The notes: generated by a model not told the origin, from the letters alone. Shown: positions 1 through 9,276, counted from the stretch's first letter. The stretch: 64,000 nucleotides of DNA from JAEUIX01 sp964611125 (GCA_964611125.1 CAZSZO010000019.1:11302-75301); one strand, 5' to 3'. Made by a program: numbers and translations.

Positions 1-1
1 G

Positions 2-553
2 CTGACGACTTACTACGCCCACCTCGCCGCGGAGCGCAACGCCAAGGAGGGGCGCCCGGTGGAGCTCATGTGCATCGAGCCCTACCCCTCCGACGAGCTC
101 AAGGCCATGCCGGGGGTGAACCTCAAGATCGCCGACCAGCAGAGCATCGATCCGTCGTTCTTCGAGCAACTCGAGGACGGCGACATGCTCTTCATCGACT
201 CCTCGCACGTCCTCAAGATCGACAGCGACGTGGCGTACCTCTACCTGGAGGTGGTCCCCCGGGTGAAGCAAGGCGTGTGGGTGCATGTGCACGATGTGCC
301 CTTCCCCTACAACACGCCGCACCCCGCCGATTTCTGGGTGCTCAGCAACGAGCGCCCGCCGATGTTCTGGACCGAGGCGATGATGGTGCAGGCGTTCCTG
401 TGCTGCAACGACTCATTCCGCATCCAGCTCTCGACGCCGCTGCTCCGCCACCACGACGAAGCGTTCCTGCGCCGCGTCATCCCCGGTTACAAGGGCATCG
501 ACGAAGAGCCCAACACGTTCAGTTCGCTGTGGATCCAGCGCGTGCGGGCTTGA
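2..553 (+). CDS. SAM-dependent methyltransferase, class I fold (5' end missing)
   Basis: The open frame runs into the left edge, so the N-terminal SAM-binding half is not in the window. The visible 183 residues contain the late Rossmann strand LFIDSSHV, where the Asp-Ser-Ser-His resembles the catalytic region of Methyltransf_24-type small-molecule methyltransferases, followed by VHVHDVPFPYN and a C-terminal segment rich in aromatic residues ending SSLWIQRVRA. Proteins of this type often modify sugars or glycan intermediates, and glycosyltransferase and WaaP-like genes lie 2-4 kb away. The substrate is unknown. The gene is convergent with fbaB and ends just before the shared terminator hairpin. 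Methyltransferase fold is fairly certain; the specific family is less so. Confidence 0.6.
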   Translation: MTTYYAHLAAERNAKEGRPVELMCIEPYPSDELKAMPGVNLKIADQQSIDPSFFEQLEDGDMLFIDSSHVLKIDSDVAYLYLEVVPRVKQGVWVHVHDVPFPYNTPHPADFWVLSNERPPMFWTEAMMVQAFLCCNDSFRIQLSTPLLRHHDEAFLRRVIPGYKGIDEEPNTFSSLWIQRVRA

Positions 554-569
554 GCGCAGGCGCCCCATG

Positions 570-602
570 AAAAAACCCCCGAGGCCGGCCCCGGGGGTCT
601 TG
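570..602 (-). terminator. Rho-independent terminator of fbaB
   Basis: ACCCCCG...CGGGGGT arms form a GC-rich hairpin. Read on the - strand it is followed by a run of six T, as expected for an intrinsic terminator just beyond the aldolase stop codon. On the + strand the T tract is poor, so it serves mainly the - strand gene, though it may also block read-through from the methyltransferase gene. Confidence 0.8.
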
Positions 603-638
603 TATCGCGTCTTGAGTCGCCAGGGCGGCTCCCCCCCG

Positions 639-1763
639 TCACGCCACCGTGACGGTCTTGTCCAGGTACACGTCCTGCACCGCGTTCAGAAGCGCGACGC
701 CCTCCTTCAGAGGCTTCTGGAAGGCCTTGCGCCCGCTGATCAGGCCCATGCCGCCGGCCCGCTTGTTTATCACCGCCGTGGAGACCGCCTCGGCCAGGTC
801 CCCGGCGCCCTTGCTCTCGCCGCCGGAGTTGATCAGCGGCACCCGGCCCATGTAGCCGTTGGCCAGCTGGTAGCGGCACAGGTCGATGGCGTGCCCGCCG
901 TGGCCGTTCTCGTCGCTCCCGCACAGCTCGGTGTACACCCGCTTGTCCCACTTGCCATACGCCGAGCCCCCGCTGTTGAGCGCGGCGTACCCGCCGTTGT
1001 TGGTCGGCAGCTTCTGCTTGATGATGTCGGCCTTGATGGTGGCGCCGAGGTGGTCGGCCTGCCCGGTCAGGTCGGCGGAGGTGTGGTAGTCGGTGGACTT
1101 GCCGTCCGCACCCTTGATCTTGAACCCGGGCGAGCGGGTGTAGCACCACAGGACCGTCACCATGCCCAGATCGTGGGCCTGCTCGAACATGTCCGACACG
1201 TACGCGATCTCATCGCGGGCCGAGTCGTTGCCGAAGTAGATCGTGGCCCCCACCGCGATGGCGCCCATCTCGTAGCACTGCTTGATGCTGCCGAAGTACG
1301 ACTGCTTGCCGATGTTGGGGTAGGTGAGCATCTCGTTGTGGTTGAACTTCACCAGGAACGGGATCTTGTGGGCCCACTTGCGGGCGCACGCCGCGAGCAC
1401 GCCGATGGTCGAGGCCACGGCGTTGCAGCCGCCCTCGTGGGCCAGCTTGATGATGTTCTCGGGGTCGAAGTACGCCGGGTTGGGGGCGAAACTGGCGCCG
1501 GCCGAGTGCTCGATGCCCTGGTCGACCGGCAGGATCGACAGGTAGCCCGTCCCGGCCAGACGGCCGTGGTTCATCAGGGTCTGGAAGTTCCGCAGCGTCG
1601 GCACGTTGCGGTCACTCTGCGAAAAGACGCGATCGATGAAGTCCGGCCCGGGCAGGTACAAGGCCGACTTGCTGATCGTCTTGCACTCGTGCTTGAGCAG
1701 GGTGTCGGCGGAGGCGCCGAGCGCGGCACGGACGTCGGTGGTGGAACGGACTTCGGCGGGCAT
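639..1763 (-). CDS. fbaB: Fructose-bisphosphate aldolase, class I (FbaB/DhnA type)
   Basis: Predicted to cleave fructose 1,6-bisphosphate into two triose phosphates by Schiff-base chemistry in glycolysis and gluconeogenesis. The 374-residue product matches E. coli FbaB along its whole length. Family blocks include GRLAGTGYLSILPVDQGIEHS, FLVKFNHNE, VGATIYFG, HTSADLTGQADHLGATIKAD and VINKRAGGMGL; the last holds the lysine-containing C-terminal barrel strand. The chosen ATG gives an N-terminus (MPAEVRSTTD) in register with E. coli FbaB; the frame stays open further upstream but through low-complexity sequence. It lies downstream of the WaaP-like gene on the same strand, separated by a C-rich (+ strand) spacer, and ends at a strong terminator. 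Confidence 0.95.
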   Translation of the reverse strand: MPAEVRSTTDVRAALGASADTLLKHECKTISKSALYLPGPDFIDRVFSQSDRNVPTLRNFQTLMNHGRLAGTGYLSILPVDQGIEHSAGASFAPNPAYFDPENIIKLAHEGGCNAVASTIGVLAACARKWAHKIPFLVKFNHNEMLTYPNIGKQSYFGSIKQCYEMGAIAVGATIYFGNDSARDEIAYVSDMFEQAHDLGMVTVLWCYTRSPGFKIKGADGKSTDYHTSADLTGQADHLGATIKADIIKQKLPTNNGGYAALNSGGSAYGKWDKRVYTELCGSDENGHGGHAIDLCRYQLANGYMGRVPLINSGGESKGAGDLAEAVSTAVINKRAGGMGLISGRKAFQKPLKEGVALLNAVQDVYLDKTVTVA

Positions 1764-1867
1764 GGCTGGCTCCGGATCGGTGGACGGGCTCAGGGACTCA
1801 ATGCCAACCATGATACCGATTTCGCTTCCCATCCGCCCGAACCCCAAAGCGACCACAAAAACACCGT

Positions 1868-1936
1868 GGCCCGGGCCCAACCCCCCCAACCCGCCCCCCC
1901 ACCCCCACCACCCCCACGCCCACCCCACTCCCCCAC
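1868..1936 (-). repeat. G-rich low-complexity tract (C-rich on + strand) upstream of fbaB
   Basis: About 70 bases consist almost only of C with isolated A, G and T on the + strand, so the - strand carries many runs of three or more G with short loops. It lies between the WaaP-like gene and fbaB and would be in the fbaB leader if transcription comes from upstream. It has G-quadruplex potential; any function is unknown. Confidence 0.6.
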
Positions 1937-1954
1937 GCGGCACACCCGAAATTG

Positions 1955-2923
1955 TCAGGACGGCGCTAAGGGGTCGACCCGCGGCGTGGGGTCGCCGTGG
2001 GCCAGGACCCGCTGCGCGGCCGCCCGCCACAGGACCCGCCCGCTGAGCCGCTCCCATTCCTCAAAGCCCACTTCAAAGCCCACCTCCGCCGGCGCCTCGA
2101 CCTCGCGCTGGCCCTCCTGCCCCCCCGTCAGCTCGGGCCCGCTCACCCGGGCCGGCGGGGCCCGGTGGGCGTCAGCTTCCCACGACGCCCGCAACGCCTC
2201 GCGCAGCACCCGTCGGCGCTGCGCCAGTCGCGGCGCCACCCCGCACCCGAGCGGCTCCAGCAGCAGCGATGCGAGCATCCGGGCCAGCGGCTGCTCGGGC
2301 GACATCCCCCGGCTCGACTGAATGCCCACGCAGTCAATCACCGCGACTTCGATCCCCCCGGCGCCGCCTGACGCCCCAGAGCTCACGTTGGTCACGATCA
2401 GGTTGCTGGGCTTGTGATCGCGATTGAACCGATTCCCCAGGTGCAGCCGCGAAACCACCACCCCCACCGCCCGGGCCAGCGCCCGCTCCTCGGCCCGGGC
2501 GATCCCCGGTCGGGCCAGATGCTCAAGCACCGTCAGGCCGTCAAGCGCCTCGAGCACCAAAAACTGTTCACCGCCCCGCTGCGCAAGCACGAGCGGGCGC
2601 GCCGTGCGAACGCCGAGGCCCGCCAGCACCTCGGCCCCTCGCCAGTGCCGGTGCGCTCGGCTCAGCCGCAGCATCGCCCGCACCCGGCCCACCACCCCAC
2701 CAAGTCGAGCGGACTTCACCACCACCGCCCGGCCCGCCAGCATCGTGCGGATGACCAATGAGCCCCCCTCGGCCTTGAGCACTTTGGTGGCGCCGCCCCC
2801 GTTGCGGGCCGGCCCCTCCTCGATGATCCGCCGCGGGTCGAACTCGCTGAGGGCCGAAAGCCAGTCAGAGCAACGCGCAGCCTCGTCAGGGTCGATGAGG
2901 TCGATGCGCAAGGGTGGCGGCAT
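1955..2923 (-). CDS. WaaP/InaA-like lipopolysaccharide kinase family protein
   Basis: A 322-residue protein with a bacterial small-kinase fold. Near residues 57-70 a strand with AVVVKSARL supplies the likely ATP-binding lysine. FLVLEALDGLTVLEHL matches the hinge region. The catalytic loop is LHLGNRFNRDHKPSNLIV, the WaaP/InaA version of HRDxKPxN, and AVIDCVGIQ stands where the DFG aspartate is expected. Family members phosphorylate LPS core heptose or related envelope sugars at the inner membrane. The neighbouring glycosyltransferase and methyltransferase genes support a glycan role. It could also be a divergent protein kinase-like enzyme. The C-terminal about 80 residues are charged and low in complexity. 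Confidence 0.7.
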   Translation of the reverse strand: MPPPLRIDLIDPDEAARCSDWLSALSEFDPRRIIEEGPARNGGGATKVLKAEGGSLVIRTMLAGRAVVVKSARLGGVVGRVRAMLRLSRAHRHWRGAEVLAGLGVRTARPLVLAQRGGEQFLVLEALDGLTVLEHLARPGIARAEERALARAVGVVVSRLHLGNRFNRDHKPSNLIVTNVSSGASGGAGGIEVAVIDCVGIQSSRGMSPEQPLARMLASLLLEPLGCGVAPRLAQRRRVLREALRASWEADAHRAPPARVSGPELTGGQEGQREVEAPAEVGFEVGFEEWERLSGRVLWRAAAQRVLAHGDPTPRVDPLAPS

Positions 2924-2946
2924 GGCTCAAAAGCGTACGGCGGCGG

Positions 2947-3555
2947 CTACTCGGCAGGGGCGTCGCGCAGGCGACGCCACTTGCGGCCCGGGTCGGCCTC
3001 CAGGTCGGGCCAGCCCAGCACGCCCAGCGAAACGATCGACGCCATCGTCAGCGCCGCGATGACGAGATGGGTGATCAGCCCGCTCGCGGGCTCGAGCGAC
3101 GCATCGCGCAGCAGCGCGAACGCGAACGGAAACGCCGACGCAACCGCCGCCAGGAACAGAAAGACCACCGACTGGGCCCGCGTGTACCCAAGGTGCCCCA
3201 GCCGTCGGTACCGCGCCCAATCGGCCTCCCAGCCGCTGCGGCCCGTCTCGAGCAGATACGTGGTGATCACCCGCAGCATGCCCGCGAGGATCGTGCTGTA
3301 GAAGAACATGACCAGCACGACCAGGTTCAGCAGGATCGGCCCGAAGTACCCCGCCCACCCCAGGGGGTGCGTCGCCAGGGCCTCGTGGGAGCCGCTAAAC
3401 ACGGGCATGTTGGCCTGGCTGCTGAGCAACTGGGCCGCGAGAAACCCCCAAACCGTGATCGTTGCGGTGGTGATCAGGAACTTCTGGTTGACGATCTGCG
3501 AAGCCTCGCTGTGGAGCTTGCGGAGATCTTCCTCCTTTGGACCATGCAGAGGCAT
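2947..3555 (-). CDS. Membrane protein of unknown function, four predicted helices
   Basis: I do not recognise the family. From the ATG giving MPLHGPKEEDL the product has 202 residues: a charged N-terminal segment (about 25 residues), hydrophobic segments near ITTATITVWGFLAAQLL, ILLNLVVLVMFFYSTILAG, VVFLFLAAVASAFPFAFAL and HLVIAALTMASIVSLGVLG, and a short basic tail. The frame is open further upstream but an earlier start would overlap the divergent glycosyltransferase gene. It lies 23 bases upstream of the WaaP-like gene on the same strand, so the two may be co-transcribed. Confidence 0.65.
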   Translation of the reverse strand: MPLHGPKEEDLRKLHSEASQIVNQKFLITTATITVWGFLAAQLLSSQANMPVFSGSHEALATHPLGWAGYFGPILLNLVVLVMFFYSTILAGMLRVITTYLLETGRSGWEADWARYRRLGHLGYTRAQSVVFLFLAAVASAFPFAFALLRDASLEPASGLITHLVIAALTMASIVSLGVLGWPDLEADPGRKWRRLRDAPAE

Positions 3556-3633
3556 GACGGAACGGCTCCAGAAAACGTGCGTGAGCAAAGAAGCAGCGAA
3601 CTCGATCGTGACCAAACCGGTTACGATCGAGCG

Positions 3634-4458
3634 ATGCCCGAAGGGTCCCATCTGATGTCGGACAGCCCGCTCTCGGTCGCGATCGTCTGCAAGAATAGCG
3701 AATCCGTCATCGCCGCCTCGCTGGCATCCGTCGCGGGACTGGCTGGGGAGATCGTCGCCATCGACTCGGGCTCCACCGACGGCACGCTGGCGATGCTCGA
3801 CGCCGCGGGGGCCCGGGTGATTCACTCCGCCTGGCTCGGGCACGTGCGGACCAAGCAACTGGCCCTCGAGGCGGCCACCCGCCCCTGGGTGCTCTGCCTC
3901 GACAGCGACGAATCGCTGCTGCCCGAACTGGCCGCGTCGCTCCGAAGCGTGATCGACCGCCCGGGCGGCGAGGGGCCCGACGGCTACGAGCTCAACCGCG
4001 TGGTGTGGTACCGGGGCCGGCCGCTGCGCTACGCCTGGCAGCCGGAATGGCGCCTGCGGCTGGTGCGGAGGGGGCGGGCCCGCTGGGGCGGCACCGACCC
4101 CCACGACAAACTCAGCCTGACGGGGCCCGGCGCCAGGCCGTCGCGTCTCACGGGAACGCTCCGGCACGATTCCTTCGCCACCTTTCGCGAGCACCTGGGC
4201 AAGCAGTTGGTCTACTCGCGCCTCTCGGCTGAGGGCATGCTCGCCGAGGGCCGGCGGACCACCCCCCTGCGGATGGCCCTCTCGCCACTGGGGGCGATGG
4301 CCAAGCAGCTCATCGGCAAGCAGGCCTGGCGCGACGGCTACGCCGGCTGGCTCGCCGCGGGCACCGCCGGCGCGGGCACGCTCATGAAGCACATGATGCT
4401 GCTGGAGATGCAGCACGCCGAGACCGCCTCGCCGCACGCCCGTTCGACGGCGCAATAG
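3634..4458 (+). CDS. Glycosyltransferase family 2 (WaaE/KdtX-like)
   Basis: A 274-residue GT-A fold glycosyltransferase likely acting on an envelope glycan on the cytoplasmic face of the membrane. The N-terminus has LSVAIVCKNSESVIAASL, then IVAIDSGSTDGT (DSGSTD near residues 44-49) for nucleotide-sugar binding and LCLDSDESLLPEL carrying the DxD-type metal motif near residue 94. The order and spacing resemble the LPS core beta-1,4-glucosyltransferases of the WaaE group. An alternative start at 3655 (MSDSPLSV) is equally plausible. The gene is divergent from the membrane protein/WaaP-like pair. Donor and acceptor sugars cannot be inferred. Confidence 0.85.
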   Translation: MPEGSHLMSDSPLSVAIVCKNSESVIAASLASVAGLAGEIVAIDSGSTDGTLAMLDAAGARVIHSAWLGHVRTKQLALEAATRPWVLCLDSDESLLPELAASLRSVIDRPGGEGPDGYELNRVVWYRGRPLRYAWQPEWRLRLVRRGRARWGGTDPHDKLSLTGPGARPSRLTGTLRHDSFATFREHLGKQLVYSRLSAEGMLAEGRRTTPLRMALSPLGAMAKQLIGKQAWRDGYAGWLAAGTAGAGTLMKHMMLLEMQHAETASPHARSTAQ

Positions 4459-4548
4459 AAGCGCGGGGCCCCGTCCTCAATCTTGGCCGATTTCACTGGT
4501 GTTTGCTGACGCGCCCAGTCCGCAGGCCGTTCACGGGTCCTCGGGCCC

Positions 4549-5586
4549 TTATGGCTCCGCCTTCGCCTCCAGGTCGGCGAGCTCCTCGATCGCCGCCCGG
4601 ATAATCTCAGGGCGCTCCCAGGGCACAAAGTGGCCCTGCCCCTCCAGCCGAATCACCTTCAGCGGGCGCGCATTCACCAGCGTCCGCTCGGCATACGCCA
4701 CGTTCCCGTAGGGCACCAGCTGGTCTTTGTCCCCGTGGATCACGATCACCGGGCAGATCACCCGCCCCAGCTCCGGGGCCAGCAGCAGTGTCTCTCGCTT
4801 CGCCGCCTCCAGCTCGCCCATGCTGTTATCGAGCACCTGCGGCAGAAAGAACCGCACGAGCCACGTCGTCGCGATCCACTGCAGAACGCTCGGGTCCTCG
4901 AACGCCGGATCCAGCGACCCCGCCACGATCACCAGTCCGCCCACGCGCTCTGGGTGCATCGCGGCGAGGCGCACCGCAATCGGCCCGCCCAGCGAGTGCC
5001 CCACCAAAGTCGGCCAGCGGCCCTGACGCTTCACCAGAAGCGGCGCGATCGCCGCGGCCTGCCGCGCAAACGAATCGACGCACCCCTGGCGCCCGCCCGA
5101 CTCGCCGAAGCCCAGCCGGTCGACCGCCACCGCCTCCAGGCCGGGGACCGGCGCGAGCAGATAGTCCGCCCAGCCGTCGGCCGAGCCGGGCGTGCCGTGA
5201 ATGTAGATCACCCGCGGCAGCGTCTCGTCGCCGGCGAAGAGGTACGACAGCGGCGGCGAGGCCCGGTGATGGGCGCCGCCCGGCACGGGCGGGAGGCTGG
5301 CGCGCTTGAGCGTCTGGACCGTCGGGTCCATTACCGGCGGCGCGCAGCCCGTGGCGCTGCAGACCCACCCCGCCGCGCCGAGGGCCCAGCCCGCCGCCAG
5401 GGCGCCGGTCCACGCGCTCACCCACCGCGCCTCAACCAGGACCTGGCCGAGCGCCGTCCGGGCCGGGCGACGACGGGGGCGACGACGGAGGCGGTAAGCG
5501 CGTGAAGGCGCGGGCCCGCCGGGCCCTGCTGGCGCGCCGGCCGCCGTGGTCGGGTCGGCCCCGGGCGAGCGATCGCGTTGCATCAT
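4549..5586 (-). CDS. Alpha/beta hydrolase, membrane-anchored
   Basis: A 345-residue hydrolase. Residues 1-60 are Pro/Arg-rich; a hydrophobic segment follows at about 58-78 (WTGALAAGWALGAAGWVC), which may anchor the protein. The hydrolase domain has the oxyanion motif YIHGTPG near 128-134, nucleophile elbow GHSLGG (Ser198), a likely acid in HGDKDQLVP (Asp288) and catalytic histidine in GQGHFVPWE (His319). The complete triad supports an active esterase, lipase or peptidase-like enzyme; the substrate is not predictable. The start at 5586 (MMQRD) is the first ATG of a long open frame and could be shorter. Confidence 0.85.
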   Translation of the reverse strand: MMQRDRSPGADPTTAAGAPAGPGGPAPSRAYRLRRRPRRRPARTALGQVLVEARWVSAWTGALAAGWALGAAGWVCSATGCAPPVMDPTVQTLKRASLPPVPGGAHHRASPPLSYLFAGDETLPRVIYIHGTPGSADGWADYLLAPVPGLEAVAVDRLGFGESGGRQGCVDSFARQAAAIAPLLVKRQGRWPTLVGHSLGGPIAVRLAAMHPERVGGLVIVAGSLDPAFEDPSVLQWIATTWLVRFFLPQVLDNSMGELEAAKRETLLLAPELGRVICPVIVIHGDKDQLVPYGNVAYAERTLVNARPLKVIRLEGQGHFVPWERPEIIRAAIEELADLEAKAEP

Positions 5587-5806
5587 TCCCACGGTTCCTC
5601 CACTGGCGGTTTCTCCACCGGCGGGCTCGCTCCTCGCGGCGCTGACCAGCCGGGGAGCCAACGGTAGACCGGCGGCCCGCCATCACTCCGGCGCCTCGGT
5701 CGCGACAAAACCGCTGACTGTCGGTATACCTCGCCGCCCCGTCGGCATCTGACCGGCGCGGACCACCGCCGTCAAGGCGATCCGGCGAACCCTCTGGAGA
5801 CGACCA

Positions 5807-7405
5807 GTGCCGACCAATTCAATGCAGGCGGGCCAAATCCGGACTCATCTGACTCATGCAAAGGTGGCCGCTTCGTCGCTTCTGCTGGCCCTGGCCTGCG
5901 CCGGTGCAGGCGCGCCGACGCCAGTCCAGCCCCCCACCAGCCCCACCTCGACCCACGCGCCCGCCACAATTGTGATTGACGGTTTGCTGACCGACTGGCC
6001 CACAGGCCCCGCCTTCTCCGCCGATGGGCGGTATCTGTACGCCCGCGTGACCACTCCCGAGGTCCGTTCGCTCTCCGGCGGAGAAGCCATCCGCCTGGAG
6101 CTTGATCTGGACGGCTCCACCACCACCGGCTCGCCCGCCGCGGGCGCCGCCAATCTGGGCGTGGACCTCGCCATTGAGTTCGGGAGCCGCGCCAACGAGA
6201 ACCGGGGCCGTGGACCGCGGATTGAGAGCCTGACTGCGACGGGCGCCAAGACCCTGGCCTGGCAGGACATCGGTCTCTACGCCGGACCCACGCACGCCTC
6301 GAACACCTTCGAGTTCCGGCTTGACCGGCGCTTGCTGAAAAAAGCCGGGCTGCCCGGCGGCGCCGACGGGCGGATCCGCGCCCGAGTGGTCCTGACTGAA
6401 AAAGTCAGCGACGCCGCCCCGGGACGGGATATCGAGGAGCTGGCCCCGGGACCCGTCGCCGAAGAAAGCCAACCCGGCCCCGTGGCGATTCCGGAGAAGC
6501 CCCAGGGAGCCGTGCGGCTGATGAGCTACAACGTGCTGTGGGGTTCGCCCCACCGCAAGCCCGAGAGCTTCGCGCGGATTTTTAAGGCCCTCAAGCCCGA
6601 CGTGATCCTGGCCCAGGAGTGGCAGTTGCAGGGGCGCAACCCGCAGCCGCCAGCAGGCGGGGGCGACGGCGCGGGGGCCGCCGCGCCGGGGGACGCGCCC
6701 GCCAAGCTGGGCGAGCCCGAGCTGGAGCAGTGGTTCGCCCAGCACGTCGCCATGGCCGGGGAGACCTGGACCGTCGAGTGCACCGACGGGCTGGGCGTGG
6801 CCCTCATCACCAAGCTCCCGCTGCTGAAGCGCGGCCCCCAGCACCTCGAAGCGCCCAAGACCACCCGCTGGGACTTCCCCATCAGGCTCGCCGCCGGGGT
6901 CGTCCAGACCTCCTCGGGGCCGCTGGTGCTGGGCACTGTGCACCTGAAGGCCAGCGGTTCGCTGGGCAGCGAGGAAGACACGCGCCGCCTGGCCGAGGCC
7001 GGCGCCGTCAACCAGGCCATCCGCGAGCTGGCCCGGGGGCTCACCCGCCCACTCATCGTCGTCGCCGGCGATTACAACATGAACGGCACGACCAAGGTCA
7101 TCGACGACGTCCGGCGGGGGCTTGATGCCGACGGGTCGGACCTTGAGATCGCCGCGCCAGTCGTGCTGGGCGAGGGCTTGACCTACACCTTCGTGGGCCA
7201 GCCCGACCAGGGGCGGCCCACGGCGGTGCGGCTCGACTATTTCACCTATCCCGGCGCGGCCTTGCGGGTGGCCCAGTCCTTTGTCCTCGACACCTCGCTG
7301 CTCGCGCCCTCGGTGCTCAAGGCCGCGGGGCTCGAACGCGAGGACTCCTGGGGCAGCGATCACATCCCCGTGGTGATCGATCTCGTCCCGCTTGAGGCGA
7401 AGTGA
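5807..7405 (+). CDS. Exported endonuclease/exonuclease/phosphatase-family protein
   Basis: The 532-residue frame opens with GTG; an ATG 15 bases later gives MQAGQIRTHLTH, and either way a hydrophobic export signal (SSLLLALACAGAGA) follows. Residues about 50-210 form a beta-rich module (AIRLELDLDGSTTTG) resembling carbohydrate- or heme-binding modules of secreted enzymes. The EEP domain starts at VRLMSYNVLWGS (near residue 238) and has LKPDVILAQEW with the metal-binding Glu, IVVAGDYNMNG (the GDxN block) and the terminal WGSDHIPVVIDL with the catalytic His. It should hydrolyse phosphodiester or phosphomonoester bonds outside the cytoplasm. The substrate could be nucleic acid, sphingolipid or inositol phosphate. 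Confidence 0.85.
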   Translation: MPTNSMQAGQIRTHLTHAKVAASSLLLALACAGAGAPTPVQPPTSPTSTHAPATIVIDGLLTDWPTGPAFSADGRYLYARVTTPEVRSLSGGEAIRLELDLDGSTTTGSPAAGAANLGVDLAIEFGSRANENRGRGPRIESLTATGAKTLAWQDIGLYAGPTHASNTFEFRLDRRLLKKAGLPGGADGRIRARVVLTEKVSDAAPGRDIEELAPGPVAEESQPGPVAIPEKPQGAVRLMSYNVLWGSPHRKPESFARIFKALKPDVILAQEWQLQGRNPQPPAGGGDGAGAAAPGDAPAKLGEPELEQWFAQHVAMAGETWTVECTDGLGVALITKLPLLKRGPQHLEAPKTTRWDFPIRLAAGVVQTSSGPLVLGTVHLKASGSLGSEEDTRRLAEAGAVNQAIRELARGLTRPLIVVAGDYNMNGTTKVIDDVRRGLDADGSDLEIAAPVVLGEGLTYTFVGQPDQGRPTAVRLDYFTYPGAALRVAQSFVLDTSLLAPSVLKAAGLEREDSWGSDHIPVVIDLVPLEAK

Positions 7406-7422
7406 GAGCTCGGCCGCCCCGC

Positions 7423-9276
7423 TCACTCACCCGCCGGGGCGCCACCCTTGCGCGGGTCGCACCCGGCCTGAAGGGTTCCGTCCGGGCGCCGCACCACCAG
7501 CTGCACCGCCGCGACCTTGGCCTGAACGCTCACCTGGTGCTTCTGCTTGCGCATCCAATCAACCACCCGCATGCCGTTCCAGCGGATCTCCTCGAATCCG
7601 CGATCCAGCTCGAGCACGTTGGGCATCCACTGGTGGTGAAACCGCGGGGCCGCGAGGGCCTTGGGCGCGTCATACCCCAGCACCAGCGTGTTCAGCAGCA
7701 CCTGGGTCGTCGCCGTGATGATCCGCGGGCCGCCCGAGCCGCCCAGCACCGCCTCGACCGCCTTGCCCTCGCCCAGCACGATCGTCGGCGTCATGCTCGA
7801 CAGCGGCCGCTTGCCAGGGGCCGGCAGGTTGCGGTCGCTCTGCCTGAGGCCCAGCGCATTCACCCGCCCGCGCCGAGTCGTGAAGTCGTCCATCTGGTTG
7901 TTCAGGCAGAAGCCCCGCACCGCCACCAATGAGCCGAACTCCAGGTTGATCGTCTCGGTGCACGCCACCGCATTCCCGGCGCCGTCGATGATGCTGAAGT
8001 GGCTCGTGCCGCCGTCATCGGCGGGGGCCTTGAGCTCGCCCTCGGGCCGCTCGCGCGTGCCGTAGTTGTCGGGGCCGTAGACCCGCCCGATCGACATCCG
8101 CATGGCCCGCTGCGCGATGTACTCTGGCGAAAGCAGCCGCGCCACCGGCACATCGACAAAGGCCGGGTCCCCCAGCCACGCCGCGCGATCGGCGAAGGCG
8201 TGCTTGGTCGACTCCACCAGCAGCTGCAGATACGTCGGGGCGAAGCCGTCCTTCACATGCTGGCGATAGTCGGCCTTCACCAGGATCGCCAGCGTCTCGG
8301 CCAGCGCCAGCCCGCCGCTCGATGGCGGCGGCATCATCAGCAGCGTCCGCCCTTCAAAGGCGAACCGCAGCGGCTCTGCGGATGCCGGGGCATACCCCGC
8401 CAGGTCCGCCGCGGTCATCACCCCGCCGTCAGCCTGAATCGCCCGCACGATCTCGGCCCCGATCGGCCCTTCATAGAAGGCCTTGACCCCGTCGCGGGCG
8501 ATCGCTTCGAGAACCTCCGCCTGCTCAGGAAGCTTGATGAGCAGCCGCTCAGGGCGCCCCTCGCCCCCACCTTCCGCGCCCGCCTGCGGCCCGAACCTGC
8601 CCCGCGCCAGGAGCCGCTCCCACGCAAAGGCGAAGCGCGTCTTCCAGCCAGGCTGCTTCTCAAACTTCTCGCTCAACTCCGCCGCGGCCTTGGCATAGGC
8701 GATATCCGGGGCGAACCCCTCCCGCGCCAGCCGGATCGCCGGGGCCATCACCGCCACGCGATCGAGCGTGCCGTACTGCTCGAGCGCCGCCAGCAGCCCG
8801 GCCACCGTTCCCGGGATCGCCACCGCCCGCCCGCCGTGGGTGCTGGCGTCCGCGGCGTCGGGCCCGCCCCCCGCGTCGAGCTTCTCAAAGTAATCCGGCC
8901 CCACCCCGGCCGGGCAGGTCTCGCGGTAGTTGAGCGCGACGCTGAGCCCCTCGGCGGTGAGCCGCATCCGCGGGTGCTCGCGCAGGTGAATCACCATGAA
9001 CCCGCCGCCGCCGATGCCGCACGAGAACGGACGCGTCACCGACAGGGCGAAGCTCGTCGCCACCGCCGCGTCCACCGCATTGCCGCCCTTGGCCAGAATC
9101 TCCGCCCCCGCTGCGGAGGCCAGCGGCTGATCCGCCGCGACCGCGTAGCGCGTGTAGATCGCATCATGACGCGGGGCGTCGAGCTCCTGGGCCCGCGCCG
9201 GCGCCGCCCCAAGGGGCGTCAGCATCAGTCCACAGGCCAGGAACCGGGCGAGAACCGAGGGCCGGGTCGTTCGCAT
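7423..9276 (-). CDS. ggt: Gamma-glutamyltransferase
   Basis: A periplasmic N-terminal nucleophile hydrolase that cleaves or transfers the gamma-glutamyl group of glutathione and related peptides. The 617-residue precursor has a signal peptide (MRTTRPSVLARFLACGLM, cut near ARAQ). Family blocks: LASAAGAEILAKGGNAVDAA at the start of the mature chain, the substrate-binding CGIGGGGFMV, MPPPSSGG, and the autoprocessing site DDGGTSHFSI where Thr424 becomes the small-subunit nucleophile. LGGSGGPRIITATTQVL and PRFHHQW complete the small subunit. The start was chosen so that the signal peptide begins with a basic n-region; the frame extends 27 bases further upstream. Confidence 0.93.
   Translation of the reverse strand: MRTTRPSVLARFLACGLMLTPLGAAPARAQELDAPRHDAIYTRYAVAADQPLASAAGAEILAKGGNAVDAAVATSFALSVTRPFSCGIGGGGFMVIHLREHPRMRLTAEGLSVALNYRETCPAGVGPDYFEKLDAGGGPDAADASTHGGRAVAIPGTVAGLLAALEQYGTLDRVAVMAPAIRLAREGFAPDIAYAKAAAELSEKFEKQPGWKTRFAFAWERLLARGRFGPQAGAEGGGEGRPERLLIKLPEQAEVLEAIARDGVKAFYEGPIGAEIVRAIQADGGVMTAADLAGYAPASAEPLRFAFEGRTLLMMPPPSSGGLALAETLAILVKADYRQHVKDGFAPTYLQLLVESTKHAFADRAAWLGDPAFVDVPVARLLSPEYIAQRAMRMSIGRVYGPDNYGTRERPEGELKAPADDGGTSHFSIIDGAGNAVACTETINLEFGSLVAVRGFCLNNQMDDFTTRRGRVNALGLRQSDRNLPAPGKRPLSSMTPTIVLGEGKAVEAVLGGSGGPRIITATTQVLLNTLVLGYDAPKALAAPRFHHQWMPNVLELDRGFEEIRWNGMRVVDWMRKQKHQVSVQAKVAAVQLVVRRPDGTLQAGCDPRKGGAPAGE

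Noticed and set aside
639..2057. Longer aldolase start upstream of 1763
   Set aside because: The extra N-terminal residues come from the G-rich spacer and have no counterpart in FbaB proteins.
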